From positions 62,001-126,000 of the forward strand of contig JACKAA010000004.1 of assembly GCA_020635275.1 (NCBI GenBank): a stretch of DNA of 64,000 nucleotides, read 5' to 3'. Numbering within the stretch: position 1 is the first letter of the stretch; each line of letters starts with the position of its first letter. The stretch is from Ignavibacteriales bacterium (GTDB lineage: Bacteria; Bacteroidota; Ignavibacteria; Ignavibacteriales; Melioribacteraceae). The notes under the pieces are model-generated. The model was not told the origin of the DNA. It did not search any database and saw nothing but the letters and a program-made list of their open reading frames with translations. A program made the position numbers and the translations under genes. Shown in pieces: positions 7,704-16,721 of the stretch.

Positions 7704-10700
7704 TTGAAAGTTAGAAATTCACAAATACAGTTATTTTTATTAATTCTTGCCAACATGATATTTGGTCAAAGTCAAATTACTACTTCAAAAAATTATCGAT
7801 TTCAGAAAATTGGAATTGAACAAGGTTTATCACAAAGTTCCATTTTGGCAATAACGCAGGATAAAAGGGGATATATGTGGTTTGGAACTGCAACCGGTCT
7901 AAATCGCTATGATGGATATGAATTTGTTGTTTACACGCATGATTTTAATGATTCCTTATCAATTTCTGATAATGAAATTACTTCTTTGTATGAGGATGAT
8001 GAGGGATTTTTATGGGTTGGAACAACAGAAGGAATTTTAAATAAATTTGATCCTAAAACAGAAACGTTTTTACATTTTGATATTGCTAATTCAAGTGATT
8101 GGTATAGTACAGTTGAAGAAGAATTATATGATTACCCGATAACATTTTCAAGAAATCAAAGCAGTACTATTACTTCTATTACGCAAGATAAATTTGGAAA
8201 TCTTTGGATAGGCACTTGGGGAAAGGGAATTGTTAGATTAAATCCTGAAACAAATAATAGAAAATATTACTATTATTTTAAACATAGAGCAAACAGTCTT
8301 AGTTCAAATAAAATAGTAAAAATATTAAATGATAATGAAAATAATTTATGGATTGGCACTTTTGGCGGTGGATTAAATAGAATTTCTTTTGATTCGGAAA
8401 ATGCTGATCAAGTAATAATTGATATTTTCAAACATGATTCAGGATTTCTTTTTGGTAAAAGGATAACATCTTTATTTGAAGATTTTGATGGAAAAATTTG
8501 GATAGGAAGTTACGCCGGCGGAGTTTCGGTAATTCCTTCAAATCAAAAAATGCAAAGTCCTAAAGCAATTCAATATCAGCTATTGAATAATGAATTTAAG
8601 TCATTATCCGGTGATAAAATCCTAAATATTATGTCTATTATAGAAGATTTTAATTCAAAAATATGGGTTGGAACATATGGTGATGGATTGTATTCATATT
8701 CAAAGCAAACAAAAGAAACAAACCACTTTGTAGCAGAATCAAGTGATCCTAACTCTTTAAGCGAAAATGAAATTCAATCTTTATTTGTTGATAATTCAGG
8801 CATTTTATGGATTGGAACCCAATTAGGCAGTGGAATAAATAAATACGAAGTTAATATAAATAATTTCAAAACTATCCCAGTTTTAACTGAAAAAAATAAA
8901 TCTCTTAATGATAATATTGTTTGGGCAGTTCATGAAGATAAAGAAAACAATATCTGGATTGGAACACATCGAGGCGGATTGAACAAGTGGGATAAAGAAA
9001 AAAATGAATATACTTATTTTACAAACCAGCAGAATTTACCAGACAATCATATTAGAGCAATAACCGAGGATAAAAAGGGAAATTTATGGATTGGAACATA
9101 CTCAGGTGGATTGTCCTATTTTAATAAAGAAAAATCTACTTTCAAAAATTTTACTAAAAACGATAATTCAAATTCTTTAAATGCTGTTCAAATACAGTCT
9201 TTTTATAATGATAATGATTCTGTTTTATGGATTGGAACATTTGGCGGCGGTCTGAATAGATTAGACCTAAAGAAATTTTACACCAGTGGTATAGCTGATT
9301 TTAAATCGTATATGCATAATCCTGCCGAATCAAATTCAATCAGTGATGACAGAGTCTATATAATTTTTAAGGATTCACAAAATATTTTTTGGATTGGTAC
9401 TCACGGTGGGGGATTAAATAAATTTGATCCTAAAAATGAAACATTTACAAATTTCAAATCATCTTCAGAAATAAAATATTCCCTTACAGATAATAGAATT
9501 ATGTCCATTCAAGAGGCTCATGATGGCAAATTATTGATTGGAACTTTTGGAGGAGGCATTGATATTTTTGATAAAGAAACATTAAAATTTGAAAACCTAT
9601 CTAAAAAATTAGCTCTGAATTGTTCTGACGTTTATGGTATTCTAATGGATAATGACTATGAATATTGGTTAAGTACGGACAATGGTATTTTTAAAATTGA
9701 TTCAGAATTCCGTTCTTTTAGGCAGTATGATATAAGTGATGGTTTACAAAGTCTTGAATTTAGCGGTGGAGCTTATCTTAAAGGGCATGATGGTATTTTC
9801 TATTTTGGCGGGATTAATGGTATCAACTTTTTTGATCCACAAAAAATTAGAATAGATAATTACATACCACCAATTGTTATTAGCCGTATTAAAGTTTTTG
9901 ACAAACCAATTCGTGGTGAACCCAGTATACTCGTCTTTGGAAGAGATCAAAATTATTTTTCTTTTGAATTCGCTTCATTAGATTATAAAAATTCTAACAG
10001 AAATAAATATAAATTTATACTTGAAGGATTAGATACAAAATGGGCATATACTGATGCAAATGATAGAAGAGTATATTATACTAATTTAAATCCTGGACAA
10101 TATAAATTTAGAGTCCAAGGCACTAATAATGATGGAATTTGGAGTCCTTTTGAAGCTAACGTGGAAATAACAATTCTTGCTCCATTTTGGATGCAGTGGT
10201 GGTTTATTGCTATGCTGATTTTATTGATTGGCGGAATTATTACATTTTTTATAAATCAGCGCTTTAGGTATTTGGTTGCACTTGATAAATTAAAATCAAA
10301 TATTGCCGCCGATTTACATGATAATGTAGGAGCTGGACTTACAGAAATATCTATTCTTAGTGATCTTGCAGTTAATGAAATTGAAAAGCCAAAAATTGCA
10401 ACAAAACATCTTGGACAAATTAGTACATTATCAAGAGAATTGGTGGAATCAATGAGTGATATTGTTTGGGTTGTAAATCCTAATAGAGACTCACTTTATG
10501 ATTTGATTGTAAGAATTAAAGATACTTATGGTGAATTGCTTGCTGATATGGGAATAAAACTGAGTACTTCAAATTTGGAAAACATGAACGAAATAAAATT
10601 GCCAATGGATTACAGGCAAAATTTATATTTAATTTTAAAGGAAACAATAAATAATTCCATAAAACATAGTAAATGCAATTTAATTACTATTGATATAAAT

Positions 10701-10883
10701 CTGAATAAAAATGGTTTAATTGTTAAAGTACAAGACGATGGAATTGGATTTGACATAAATAAAAAAACAAACGGAAATGGTCTATCAAATATTATTGAAA
10801 GAGCCAGGAAAATTAAAGCAAGATTGAATATAAAATCTCAAAATGGCGAAGGAACACTTACTGAATTTCAAGGAAAATTATAA
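7704..10883 (+). CDS. Periplasmic two-component beta-propeller sensor histidine kinase
   Basis: Very large membrane sensor kinase (1059 residues). A signal peptide (LFLLILANMIFGQ) is followed by about a dozen Reg_prop blades, each with a WIGT.GGGL.. signature (for example WIGTFGGGLNRI, WIGTHGGGLNKF), forming a double propeller in the periplasm up to about residue 720. Then come a Y_Y_Y domain ending NNDGIWSPF, one membrane span at about 828-850, and a HisKA_3-type kinase with DLHDNVGAGL (phospho-acceptor His872) and an HATPase with DDGIGFD and NGNGLSNI. The start is TTG at 7704: a stop lies five codons upstream and the next ATG would cut the signal peptide. The cognate LuxR-type regulator follows directly, so ligand sensing is relayed to a separate protein rather than a fused AraC domain as in classical HTCS. 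The ligand is unknown. Confidence 0.9.
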   Translation: MKVRNSQIQLFLLILANMIFGQSQITTSKNYRFQKIGIEQGLSQSSILAITQDKRGYMWFGTATGLNRYDGYEFVVYTHDFNDSLSISDNEITSLYEDDEGFLWVGTTEGILNKFDPKTETFLHFDIANSSDWYSTVEEELYDYPITFSRNQSSTITSITQDKFGNLWIGTWGKGIVRLNPETNNRKYYYYFKHRANSLSSNKIVKILNDNENNLWIGTFGGGLNRISFDSENADQVIIDIFKHDSGFLFGKRITSLFEDFDGKIWIGSYAGGVSVIPSNQKMQSPKAIQYQLLNNEFKSLSGDKILNIMSIIEDFNSKIWVGTYGDGLYSYSKQTKETNHFVAESSDPNSLSENEIQSLFVDNSGILWIGTQLGSGINKYEVNINNFKTIPVLTEKNKSLNDNIVWAVHEDKENNIWIGTHRGGLNKWDKEKNEYTYFTNQQNLPDNHIRAITEDKKGNLWIGTYSGGLSYFNKEKSTFKNFTKNDNSNSLNAVQIQSFYNDNDSVLWIGTFGGGLNRLDLKKFYTSGIADFKSYMHNPAESNSISDDRVYIIFKDSQNIFWIGTHGGGLNKFDPKNETFTNFKSSSEIKYSLTDNRIMSIQEAHDGKLLIGTFGGGIDIFDKETLKFENLSKKLALNCSDVYGILMDNDYEYWLSTDNGIFKIDSEFRSFRQYDISDGLQSLEFSGGAYLKGHDGIFYFGGINGINFFDPQKIRIDNYIPPIVISRIKVFDKPIRGEPSILVFGRDQNYFSFEFASLDYKNSNRNKYKFILEGLDTKWAYTDANDRRVYYTNLNPGQYKFRVQGTNNDGIWSPFEANVEITILAPFWMQWWFIAMLILLIGGIITFFINQRFRYLVALDKLKSNIAADLHDNVGAGLTEISILSDLAVNEIEKPKIATKHLGQISTLSRELVESMSDIVWVVNPNRDSLYDLIVRIKDTYGELLADMGIKLSTSNLENMNEIKLPMDYRQNLYLILKETINNSIKHSKCNLITIDINLNKNGLIVKVQDDGIGFDINKKTNGNGLSNIIERARKIKARLNIKSQNGEGTLTEFQGKL

Positions 10884-11522
10884 ATGATTAAGGTTGTAAT
10901 TGTAGAAGATAATCAGAATATACGAGAAGGAATAGCTTCATTAATTGATAAGACGAATGGTTATTGTTGTGTGGGGACATTTGGTAATGTTGAGGATTTT
11001 TTAATTGAACTACCTGAGTTAAATGTTGATGTTGCTCTTATGGATATTGGACTTCCGGGAATGAACGGAATTGAAGGAGTAAAAAAAGCCAAAGAAATTG
11101 ATTCAGATATAGATATTCTAATGCTAACAGTTTATAAAGAAAGTAATGTAGTTTTTGAAGCTTTATGTGCCGGAGCATGCGGTTATTTGGTCAAAAACAC
11201 ACCTCCTAATAGATTACTAGAAGCTATAAAAGAAGTTAGTGAAGGCGGATCGCCAATGAGCTCATTAATTGCCAGACAAGTTATTACAGTTTTTCAGCAA
11301 AATAATACAGAAACAATTGAAACTGAAGAATACGGCCTATCGCAAAGAGAAAAAGAAGTGCTTAATAAATTATCTGAAGGAGATAATTATCAGCAAATTG
11401 CAGATTCACTTTTTATTAGTGTTGATACAGTAAGACATCACATCAGAAATATTTATAAAAAACTTCATGTACATTCACAATCAGAAGCTGTTGCAAAAGC
11501 CATACGAAAAGGTTTAATATAA
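10884..11522 (+). CDS. NarL/FixJ-family response regulator
   Basis: Two-component response regulator, 212 residues. The receiver domain (1-120) has the acidic pair at E8/D9, phospho-acceptor Asp54 in LMDIGLPGMNG, switch Thr82 and Lys104 in GYLVKN. The C-terminal LuxR-type HTH (about 147-212) reads LSQREKEVLNKLSEGDNYQQ then SVDTVRHHIRNIYKKLHVH. It begins immediately after the kinase stop codon (TAA then ATG), so the two are translated as a pair. The kinase belongs to the HisKA_3 class that normally pairs with NarL-type regulators. Targets are unknown; the genes on either side are not obviously linked. Confidence 0.93.
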   Translation: MIKVVIVEDNQNIREGIASLIDKTNGYCCVGTFGNVEDFLIELPELNVDVALMDIGLPGMNGIEGVKKAKEIDSDIDILMLTVYKESNVVFEALCAGACGYLVKNTPPNRLLEAIKEVSEGGSPMSSLIARQVITVFQQNNTETIETEEYGLSQREKEVLNKLSEGDNYQQIADSLFISVDTVRHHIRNIYKKLHVHSQSEAVAKAIRKGLI

Positions 11523-11578
11523 TTATCAATAAAATCTTCATAAATAAATCAAATTCACAATTTTACCTAATAATATAA

Positions 11579-11598
11579 AACCGCATATATATGCGGTT
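11579..11598. terminator. Perfect palindrome, possible terminator
   Basis: AACCGCATATATATGCGGTT is a perfect 20-base palindrome, about 57 bp after the response regulator stop. It can fold as a stem with CCGCAT/ATGCGG arms. The plus-strand side lacks a T-run; the minus-strand side is followed by TTTTATATTA. It may be a terminator or a dimer-binding site. Confidence 0.4.
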
Positions 11599-11668
11599 GT
11601 ATAATCCTTCCAAAATTCTTATTTACAATTTAGAAATTACAAATTCTTAATATTATTCAGGAGGCATT

Positions 11669-11917
11669 ATGTTAAACGGGAATATCATAAATACAAATGA
11701 AAATCCAATCCCTGAACTAATAAATGATGATATTTATGATTTATTAACCAGCAGGGGATTAATAAATGAAAAATCTGTCAGAGACTATTTAATAAAAAAA
11801 AGATTCAGAGATATGCGTAAATCAAAAATGCGGGCAAGTGAGGCAATTGATCAATTACGTGCAGAATATCCTTATTTACAATTTGATACAATTAGAAAAA
11901 TAGTATATCAGACATAA
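11669..11917 (+). CDS. Small hypothetical protein
   Basis: An 82-residue protein that I do not recognise. It is supported by a very strong ribosome site (AGGAGG six bases before the ATG), which is unusual in this window and suggests real and perhaps high expression. The protein is helical in character: an N-terminal acidic stretch (ELINDDIYDLLTSRGLI), a basic middle (YLIKKRFRDMRKSKMRAS) and a C-terminal helix (AIDQLRAEYPYLQFDTIRKI). The basic centre and two-helix pattern could suit nucleic-acid or protein binding, but no known HTH signature is clear. No signal peptide, no cysteine. It stands alone between the palindrome after the response regulator and a 180-bp gap. Confidence 0.7.
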   Translation: MLNGNIINTNENPIPELINDDIYDLLTSRGLINEKSVRDYLIKKRFRDMRKSKMRASEAIDQLRAEYPYLQFDTIRKIVYQT

Positions 11918-12099
11918 ATTATGAACATAGAGAAAAATGTGGTCATCAGGTTCAATCTATCATTGGGGAGCAAAACGAAAAGGGTAGCCCAAATCCTTTT
12001 CAAAATATAATAGAGTTTGTAAAAAGGTTAACCTAATTACAACTCTATAATGATGGATTTATAAAATAATGATGGCCACTTTTTATTTTAAAAAATCCA

Positions 12100-13446
12100 T
12101 TATTCCTTTTTATCATCAATAAATTCATCATCATCATCAATTTCAAAACTTTTATTTTCAACTCTTGATTCTATAATATTCTCCTCAACCTTTTTGTTCT
12201 TTTTCTTAATAAAGTACATGCTGATGACTATAATAATTGCAAGTAAAATTATTATTCCATAAATAAAATAGGATTTTGATCCGCCGGTACTTTCTTTCCA
12301 TTCAACTAATTTATTATCAATTCTTGTAATTTGATCTGTTGTAAAAAGATTTTCAGATATTAATAAAGGAATCCAATTTGCTTTTATTTTTTCGTTCCAA
12401 ACTCTATCAGCAAAATAAACATAGGTTTGATCTTCTTGAACACCGGAATTTGTACCGGAATCAATTTGATTGTTAATATAATCAATTGCAGACTGTTCGA
12501 ATTCTGCTCCATTTGAGAAAGCATTAAGTTCTATAGTATGAGATTTGAAAATATCATTAATGGATTTCCAAACTGAAAAATCCAATGAAGAATTCCAATT
12601 TGAAATTAACGTATCAATTTCATTTAATTTATCTTTATTTTTTTCATCAGTTGAATAAATATCAAAAAGTTTTGGCCCAAAATGATTCCATCTTTGATCA
12701 AAATCTTTATACTCACTTTTTAAAGCAGTTAAATCTTCTGAGGTAAAAATGCTTGCATTTAAGAATTCAATATTATCACTAATTAGATTTCGGATGTTAT
12801 CAATTAAACTTGTACTTTGAATTTTTGTAATAATATTTTTCTTTTCGGCATCGTCTAAAGATTCTAATTTATGTTCAGCCGTCATGAAAATATTATCCAT
12901 AATTTCCTGAATAAGAGTATCTCTTCTACTTATTCCTTGTTTTAATTGAGTAACTAAATTTCTTAAGGAGTCAATTTCATTTTTAGAACCGCCGTAACCA
13001 GATTGGAAAGCTTTCAATTCTGTCATTAATCTGGCGTTTGTGTTTTTTAATGAATTGACTTCACTTGACAGTTTTTTAACTTCATCAGAAATCTTTGCAT
13101 AGTCAGATTCAATTCTTACAACTTTTGTCTGAAGTTCAGAAATCTCAGATAATTTCTTATTTGTATATTCTATTTTTTTATCAAGAGTAGAAAAAGAAGA
13201 TTCAAAATTACTTGGGTAAAGTGCTCTGTTTAATAATTCTTTATTACCTTTAAAATCATTTCTAAATTCATTTATTTCTTTTTTAATTTTACTTAATTCT
13301 TCAATTGTTTTGGCATACTCAATTGCAATTTCAAAAGATCTGTGCCGGCTTTTAAATTCTTGTGTAATTCTATAATCCGACTGTGCAATCAGCAAAGATG
13401 AGAATAATAAGAAAAATCCTATATTTAAAAGGTTTTTAGTAATCAC
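12100..13446 (-). CDS. Coiled-coil membrane protein of unknown function
   Basis: Protein of 448 residues without a recognised family. A cleavable-type N-terminal hydrophobic segment ending LLIAQ is followed by long heptad-like helices (about 40-190, for example LSSEVNSLKNTNARL). A middle region of unknown fold follows, then one membrane span near 395-415 (IYGIIILLAIIIVISMYF) and a basic-then-acidic tail with EIDDDDEF. This predicts a periplasmic coiled coil tethered to the inner membrane by its C-terminus. The start is GTG at 13446, overlapping the stop (TAG) of the upstream lipoprotein gene by one base, so the two are translationally coupled and may form a complex. A gliding or secretion accessory role would be a guess only. 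Confidence 0.75.
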   Translation of the reverse strand: MITKNLLNIGFFLLFSSLLIAQSDYRITQEFKSRHRSFEIAIEYAKTIEELSKIKKEINEFRNDFKGNKELLNRALYPSNFESSFSTLDKKIEYTNKKLSEISELQTKVVRIESDYAKISDEVKKLSSEVNSLKNTNARLMTELKAFQSGYGGSKNEIDSLRNLVTQLKQGISRRDTLIQEIMDNIFMTAEHKLESLDDAEKKNIITKIQSTSLIDNIRNLISDNIEFLNASIFTSEDLTALKSEYKDFDQRWNHFGPKLFDIYSTDEKNKDKLNEIDTLISNWNSSLDFSVWKSINDIFKSHTIELNAFSNGAEFEQSAIDYINNQIDSGTNSGVQEDQTYVYFADRVWNEKIKANWIPLLISENLFTTDQITRIDNKLVEWKESTGGSKSYFIYGIIILLAIIIVISMYFIKKKNKKVEENIIESRVENKSFEIDDDDEFIDDKKE

Positions 13447-13892
13447 TATTCTTCTCCTTTAATACCATCTGAATTTAAATAAACTAAGTGTTGTTCTCCT
13501 TCAAGAAGTTCAACATATGGTTTTCTCTGATTAAATGCGGGCAAATCTAAACCAAACTCAGAAACCACAAATTTATTATGTAAAATCATTTTACCGTTAT
13601 CTGCCTTAAAAATATAAACATTTTTAAATCCTGTTGAAATCATGTAATAATATCCAGCTTGATCTCTGATTATTCTCACCGAATTATTCCTATAGGAATT
13701 AGAATCTTGATTTTCGGCATAAAACATTTGTTTAACATTTGTTGAAAAGGAATATCGGGTTTCCTGAACTAAACCATCTTCATCAATATTTAAAACTGTT
13801 TCAATTGGCCAAGCAAAATCAGAAGGTTCAAGCACAATGCTTGCACAACCAACCCAAAATATAATACCTATAAAAAAAACGATATACTTCAT
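13446..13892 (-). CDS. Small lipoprotein of unknown function
   Basis: A 148-residue lipoprotein. The N-terminus KYIVFFIGIIFWVGCAS gives a signal peptide and a lipobox with Cys16. The rest is a small beta-rich domain (IETVLNIDEDGLVQETRYSF, then YYYMISTGFKNVYIFKADNG) of a kind that often caps outer-membrane or periplasmic lipoproteins; I recognise no named family. It is the first gene of a two-gene unit and its stop overlaps the GTG start of the coiled-coil protein. Membrane anchoring of both products makes an envelope complex plausible. ATG start at 13892. Confidence 0.75.
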   Translation of the reverse strand: MKYIVFFIGIIFWVGCASIVLEPSDFAWPIETVLNIDEDGLVQETRYSFSTNVKQMFYAENQDSNSYRNNSVRIIRDQAGYYYMISTGFKNVYIFKADNGKMILHNKFVVSEFGLDLPAFNQRKPYVELLEGEQHLVYLNSDGIKGEE

Positions 13893-14066
13893 TTATGCCT
13901 CGTAAAAATTATAAACTTTTTAAATTCAATAATATTTGAAACGATAGTGAGGTTAAATTTAATTCTATTATATTTATAAATAAAGCTAAAAATAGTTAAT
14001 TGTAAAGAAGATTTTTCCGATAATAATATACATATAATCTGCAATTTTTGTGTTTAAAGGTAAAAT

Positions 14067-14843
14067 TTGGATATAAATAGTAAAGATAATAACAAATCAG
14101 AGTATAGTTCATCCGAAAAAACAATTGAGGAATTGCTTATTCTTGAGGAAGCAAGAAAGCTTAAAACTGTTTTTCTTGATAATATGAGTCATGAACTTAG
14201 AACTCCAATAACCGTTATTTTAGGTTACGCCGGTATTCTTTATGAAGAAATCCAAGATCCCGAACTTAAAGAAATGGCCGAAATTGTGTTAAAGAGCAGT
14301 AATCGGTTAACTGAATCTCTTAATTTACTTTTAGATCAAAGCGATGTAGATTCAAATAGATTAAAAGTTGCATTTGAGAAAAAGGATTTAAAGCTACTTT
14401 TAACAGAAATATATAATATATATAAACCTATTGCTGAAGATAAAAATCTGGAAATTTTCTTTAATACTGAGTTAAATCAAGCAAATTCTAATATTGATGT
14501 TAAAATGTTCAATAAAGTTATTACAAATTTGCTGAATAATGCTGTAAAATTTACAGAAAAGGGCAGAATAGGTCTTGAATTATTTTCAGATAACAGTAAT
14601 GGAACTAACTTTTATTGTATAAAAATTAGTGATACCGGAATTGGAATACCGGAAGAAAAAAGAAAGTTAATATTTGAAGCATTTCGTCAAGTTAGTGAAG
14701 GTATGAATAGAATTTACCAAGGCACTGGATTAGGACTTTCGGTTTCTAAAAAATTTGTTGAATTAATGAATGGAGATATTACAGTTGAAAGTGAAGTAAA
14801 TATTGGATCTAAATTTACATTAAAATTCCCATCTATACTTTAG
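14067..14843 (+). CDS. Cytoplasmic histidine kinase without a sensor domain
   Basis: Compact histidine kinase, 258 residues. A short helix (about 18-35) runs into the HisKA dimerisation domain FLDNMSHELRTPITVILGY with phospho-acceptor His42, and then the HATPase_c domain: N-box NNAVKF, G1 box DTGIGI, F-box region FEAFRQV and G2 box GTGLGLSV. No membrane segment, PAS or receiver is present, so it must be controlled by a partner protein or lie downstream of another sensor. No response regulator is adjacent. The start chosen is TTG at 14067 with AAAGG six bases upstream; a later start would remove part of the N-terminal helix. Its last four bases overlap the end of the convergent DUF1232 gene. 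Confidence 0.85.
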   Translation: MDINSKDNNKSEYSSSEKTIEELLILEEARKLKTVFLDNMSHELRTPITVILGYAGILYEEIQDPELKEMAEIVLKSSNRLTESLNLLLDQSDVDSNRLKVAFEKKDLKLLLTEIYNIYKPIAEDKNLEIFFNTELNQANSNIDVKMFNKVITNLLNNAVKFTEKGRIGLELFSDNSNGTNFYCIKISDTGIGIPEEKRKLIFEAFRQVSEGMNRIYQGTGLGLSVSKKFVELMNGDITVESEVNIGSKFTLKFPSIL

Positions 14844-15280
14844 CCAAAAACATTTTTAACTTTTTCCCAAATTCCTTTTCCAATAATATTATCAATATTA
14901 ATCAAAATTCTTTTTACCAAAATTAGTACATCAGTTTCACCAACCCAATTTCTTTTAATAATTTGTGGATCAATTGTATTGATCAAATCATTTAAAACAA
15001 ATGCTGCAACTCCCAAATCATCTAAATAACCCAATGGACCCAGTAGTGCTTCAGGTAAAATATCAATTGGGGAAATAAAATAAGTAATTGCAGTAACTAA
15101 TTTTACTTTTTTACCGGAAGGAACATCCGGATCTTGAAGCAATTTTACTAGTAAGTAAAAAATATCCGGAACTACCATTAAATATTCTCTTGATTTATGG
15201 CTCATATGAGCTTTTTTATCAAGCCAATTGCTAATATCTTTTCTAAGTTTTAAGTAAAATTTTTCTTCTTTTGGTGACAT
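14840..15280 (-). CDS. DUF1232 (YkvA-like) protein
   Basis: Small membrane-associated protein of the DUF1232/YkvA family, 146 residues. The diagnostic core is ITYFISPIDILPEALLGPLG followed by YLDDLGVAAFVL. These proteins have one or two short hydrophobic helices and no known biochemical function. The ATG at 15280 is preferred over the TTG one codon upstream. The gene converges on the sensorless histidine kinase with overlapping stop codons (14840-14843), and starts 13 bp after the end of sthA in the same direction, so it may share the sthA transcript. Confidence 0.85.
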   Translation of the reverse strand: MSPKEEKFYLKLRKDISNWLDKKAHMSHKSREYLMVVPDIFYLLVKLLQDPDVPSGKKVKLVTAITYFISPIDILPEALLGPLGYLDDLGVAAFVLNDLINTIDPQIIKRNWVGETDVLILVKRILINIDNIIGKGIWEKVKNVFG

Positions 15281-15292
15281 CAATAATAATTT

Positions 15293-16660
15293 TTAGTGAA
15301 TTCGATTCAATCCGTTTAATGCGGCAACTCTGTAAGCTTCTGCCATTGTCGGGTAATTAAAAGTAGTATTGATAAAGTACATCAAAGTATTAGCTTTTCC
15401 ATCTTGAGCCAGAATTGCCTGACCAATATGAACAATTTCAGAGGCTCCGTAACCAAAACAATGGACTCCTAAAATTTCTAATGTTTCTCTGTGGAAAAGA
15501 AGTTTTAGCATTCCAGTTGTTCTTCCGGTAATTTGTGCTCTTGCAAGATGTTTAAAATGTGAATGTCCCACTTCATAAGGAACTTTTTGTTCTGTTAATT
15601 CTTTTTCTGTTAATCCAACAGAGCTTATTTCCGGAATAGTATAAATTCCAGTTGGAATATATTCAACTAATTTGTGTTCACAATTTCCATTAACTATGTG
15701 TGTTGATGCAAATCTGCCTTGATCATAAGCAGCACTTGCCAAGCTTGGATAACCAATTACATCTCCAACAGCGTAAATGTGAGGATGAATTGTTTGAAAA
15801 TTTTCATTGACCTCAATTGATCCTCGAATGTTGCCTTCAATCCCAATATTTTCTAATCCCATATTTTGTGAATTACCGGTTCTGCCCTGAGCCCAAAGTA
15901 AATAATCACTTCTAATTTGTTTATTTGAATTCAGGTAAACTGTAATGCCATTATCATCTGGAACTACTTTTTCATATTCTTCATTGTGTCTAATTAACAC
16001 ACCATTTTCACGTAAATGATATGCCAAAGCGTCAATTATTTCATCATCTAAAAATGTAAGTAATTGATTTCGTGTATTAATTAAATTTACTTTGATCTTA
16101 AATTCCCGGAAAATTGAAGCGTACTCACAACCAACAACACCTGCACCATAAATTGTTATTGTACGAGGATGATCATTTAAATTTAGAACAGTGTCACTAT
16201 CTAAAATTCTTGGATGAGTAAAATCAATATCTTCAGGATGATAGGGACGGGAACCAGTGGCAATTACAAAAAAATCTGCTTTATATTTTTTTCTGTTTCC
16301 TAAATCATTGATAACTTCAATTTCATGATCATTTATAAATGAAGCTCTTCCATCAAGAATATTAACTTGATTTCTTTCATAAAAACTTTTTCTAAGAAGA
16401 TATTGATTATCAATAATCGGCTGAATTGATTTAAGAACCTGTTGGTAATTTGCAGTTTTAAATGAATCAGTATCAGAAATTATTTGGCTGGCATGTCTTA
16501 ATGCTTTACTTGGAATGGTTCCTCTATGTGTACAGCTTCCTCCAATTTGTTTAAAATCATCACAAATTGCAACCGATTTTCCTTCCTTAACAGCTTTCAT
16601 GGCAGCGCCTTCACCACCTGGTCCGCTGCCAATAACAATTACATCATATTTATTTGACAT
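15293..16660 (-). CDS. sthA: Soluble pyridine nucleotide transhydrogenase
   Basis: Flavoprotein that transfers hydride between NADPH and NAD+ in the cytosol, usually to reoxidise excess NADPH. The 455-residue sequence follows E. coli SthA closely through its length: FAD loop IVIGSGPGGEGAAM (residues about 8-21), CTHRGTIPSKALRHA, second nucleotide loop IYGAGVVGCEYASIFR and the tail TTFNYPTMAEAYRVAALNGL. As in SthA, the cysteine pair of related disulfide reductases is broken: CTHRG where lipoamide dehydrogenase has CxxxxC. Length is normal, ATG start. DUF1232 follows 13 bp downstream and a T9SS protein gene ends 61 bp upstream. Confidence 0.95.
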   Translation of the reverse strand: MSNKYDVIVIGSGPGGEGAAMKAVKEGKSVAICDDFKQIGGSCTHRGTIPSKALRHASQIISDTDSFKTANYQQVLKSIQPIIDNQYLLRKSFYERNQVNILDGRASFINDHEIEVINDLGNRKKYKADFFVIATGSRPYHPEDIDFTHPRILDSDTVLNLNDHPRTITIYGAGVVGCEYASIFREFKIKVNLINTRNQLLTFLDDEIIDALAYHLRENGVLIRHNEEYEKVVPDDNGITVYLNSNKQIRSDYLLWAQGRTGNSQNMGLENIGIEGNIRGSIEVNENFQTIHPHIYAVGDVIGYPSLASAAYDQGRFASTHIVNGNCEHKLVEYIPTGIYTIPEISSVGLTEKELTEQKVPYEVGHSHFKHLARAQITGRTTGMLKLLFHRETLEILGVHCFGYGASEIVHIGQAILAQDGKANTLMYFINTTFNYPTMAEAYRVAALNGLNRIH

Positions 16661-16721
16661 AAACTTTATATCTCAATATTATAAAGCAAAGATATCAAAT
16701 TTAGTAATCAACTTTTTCAAT

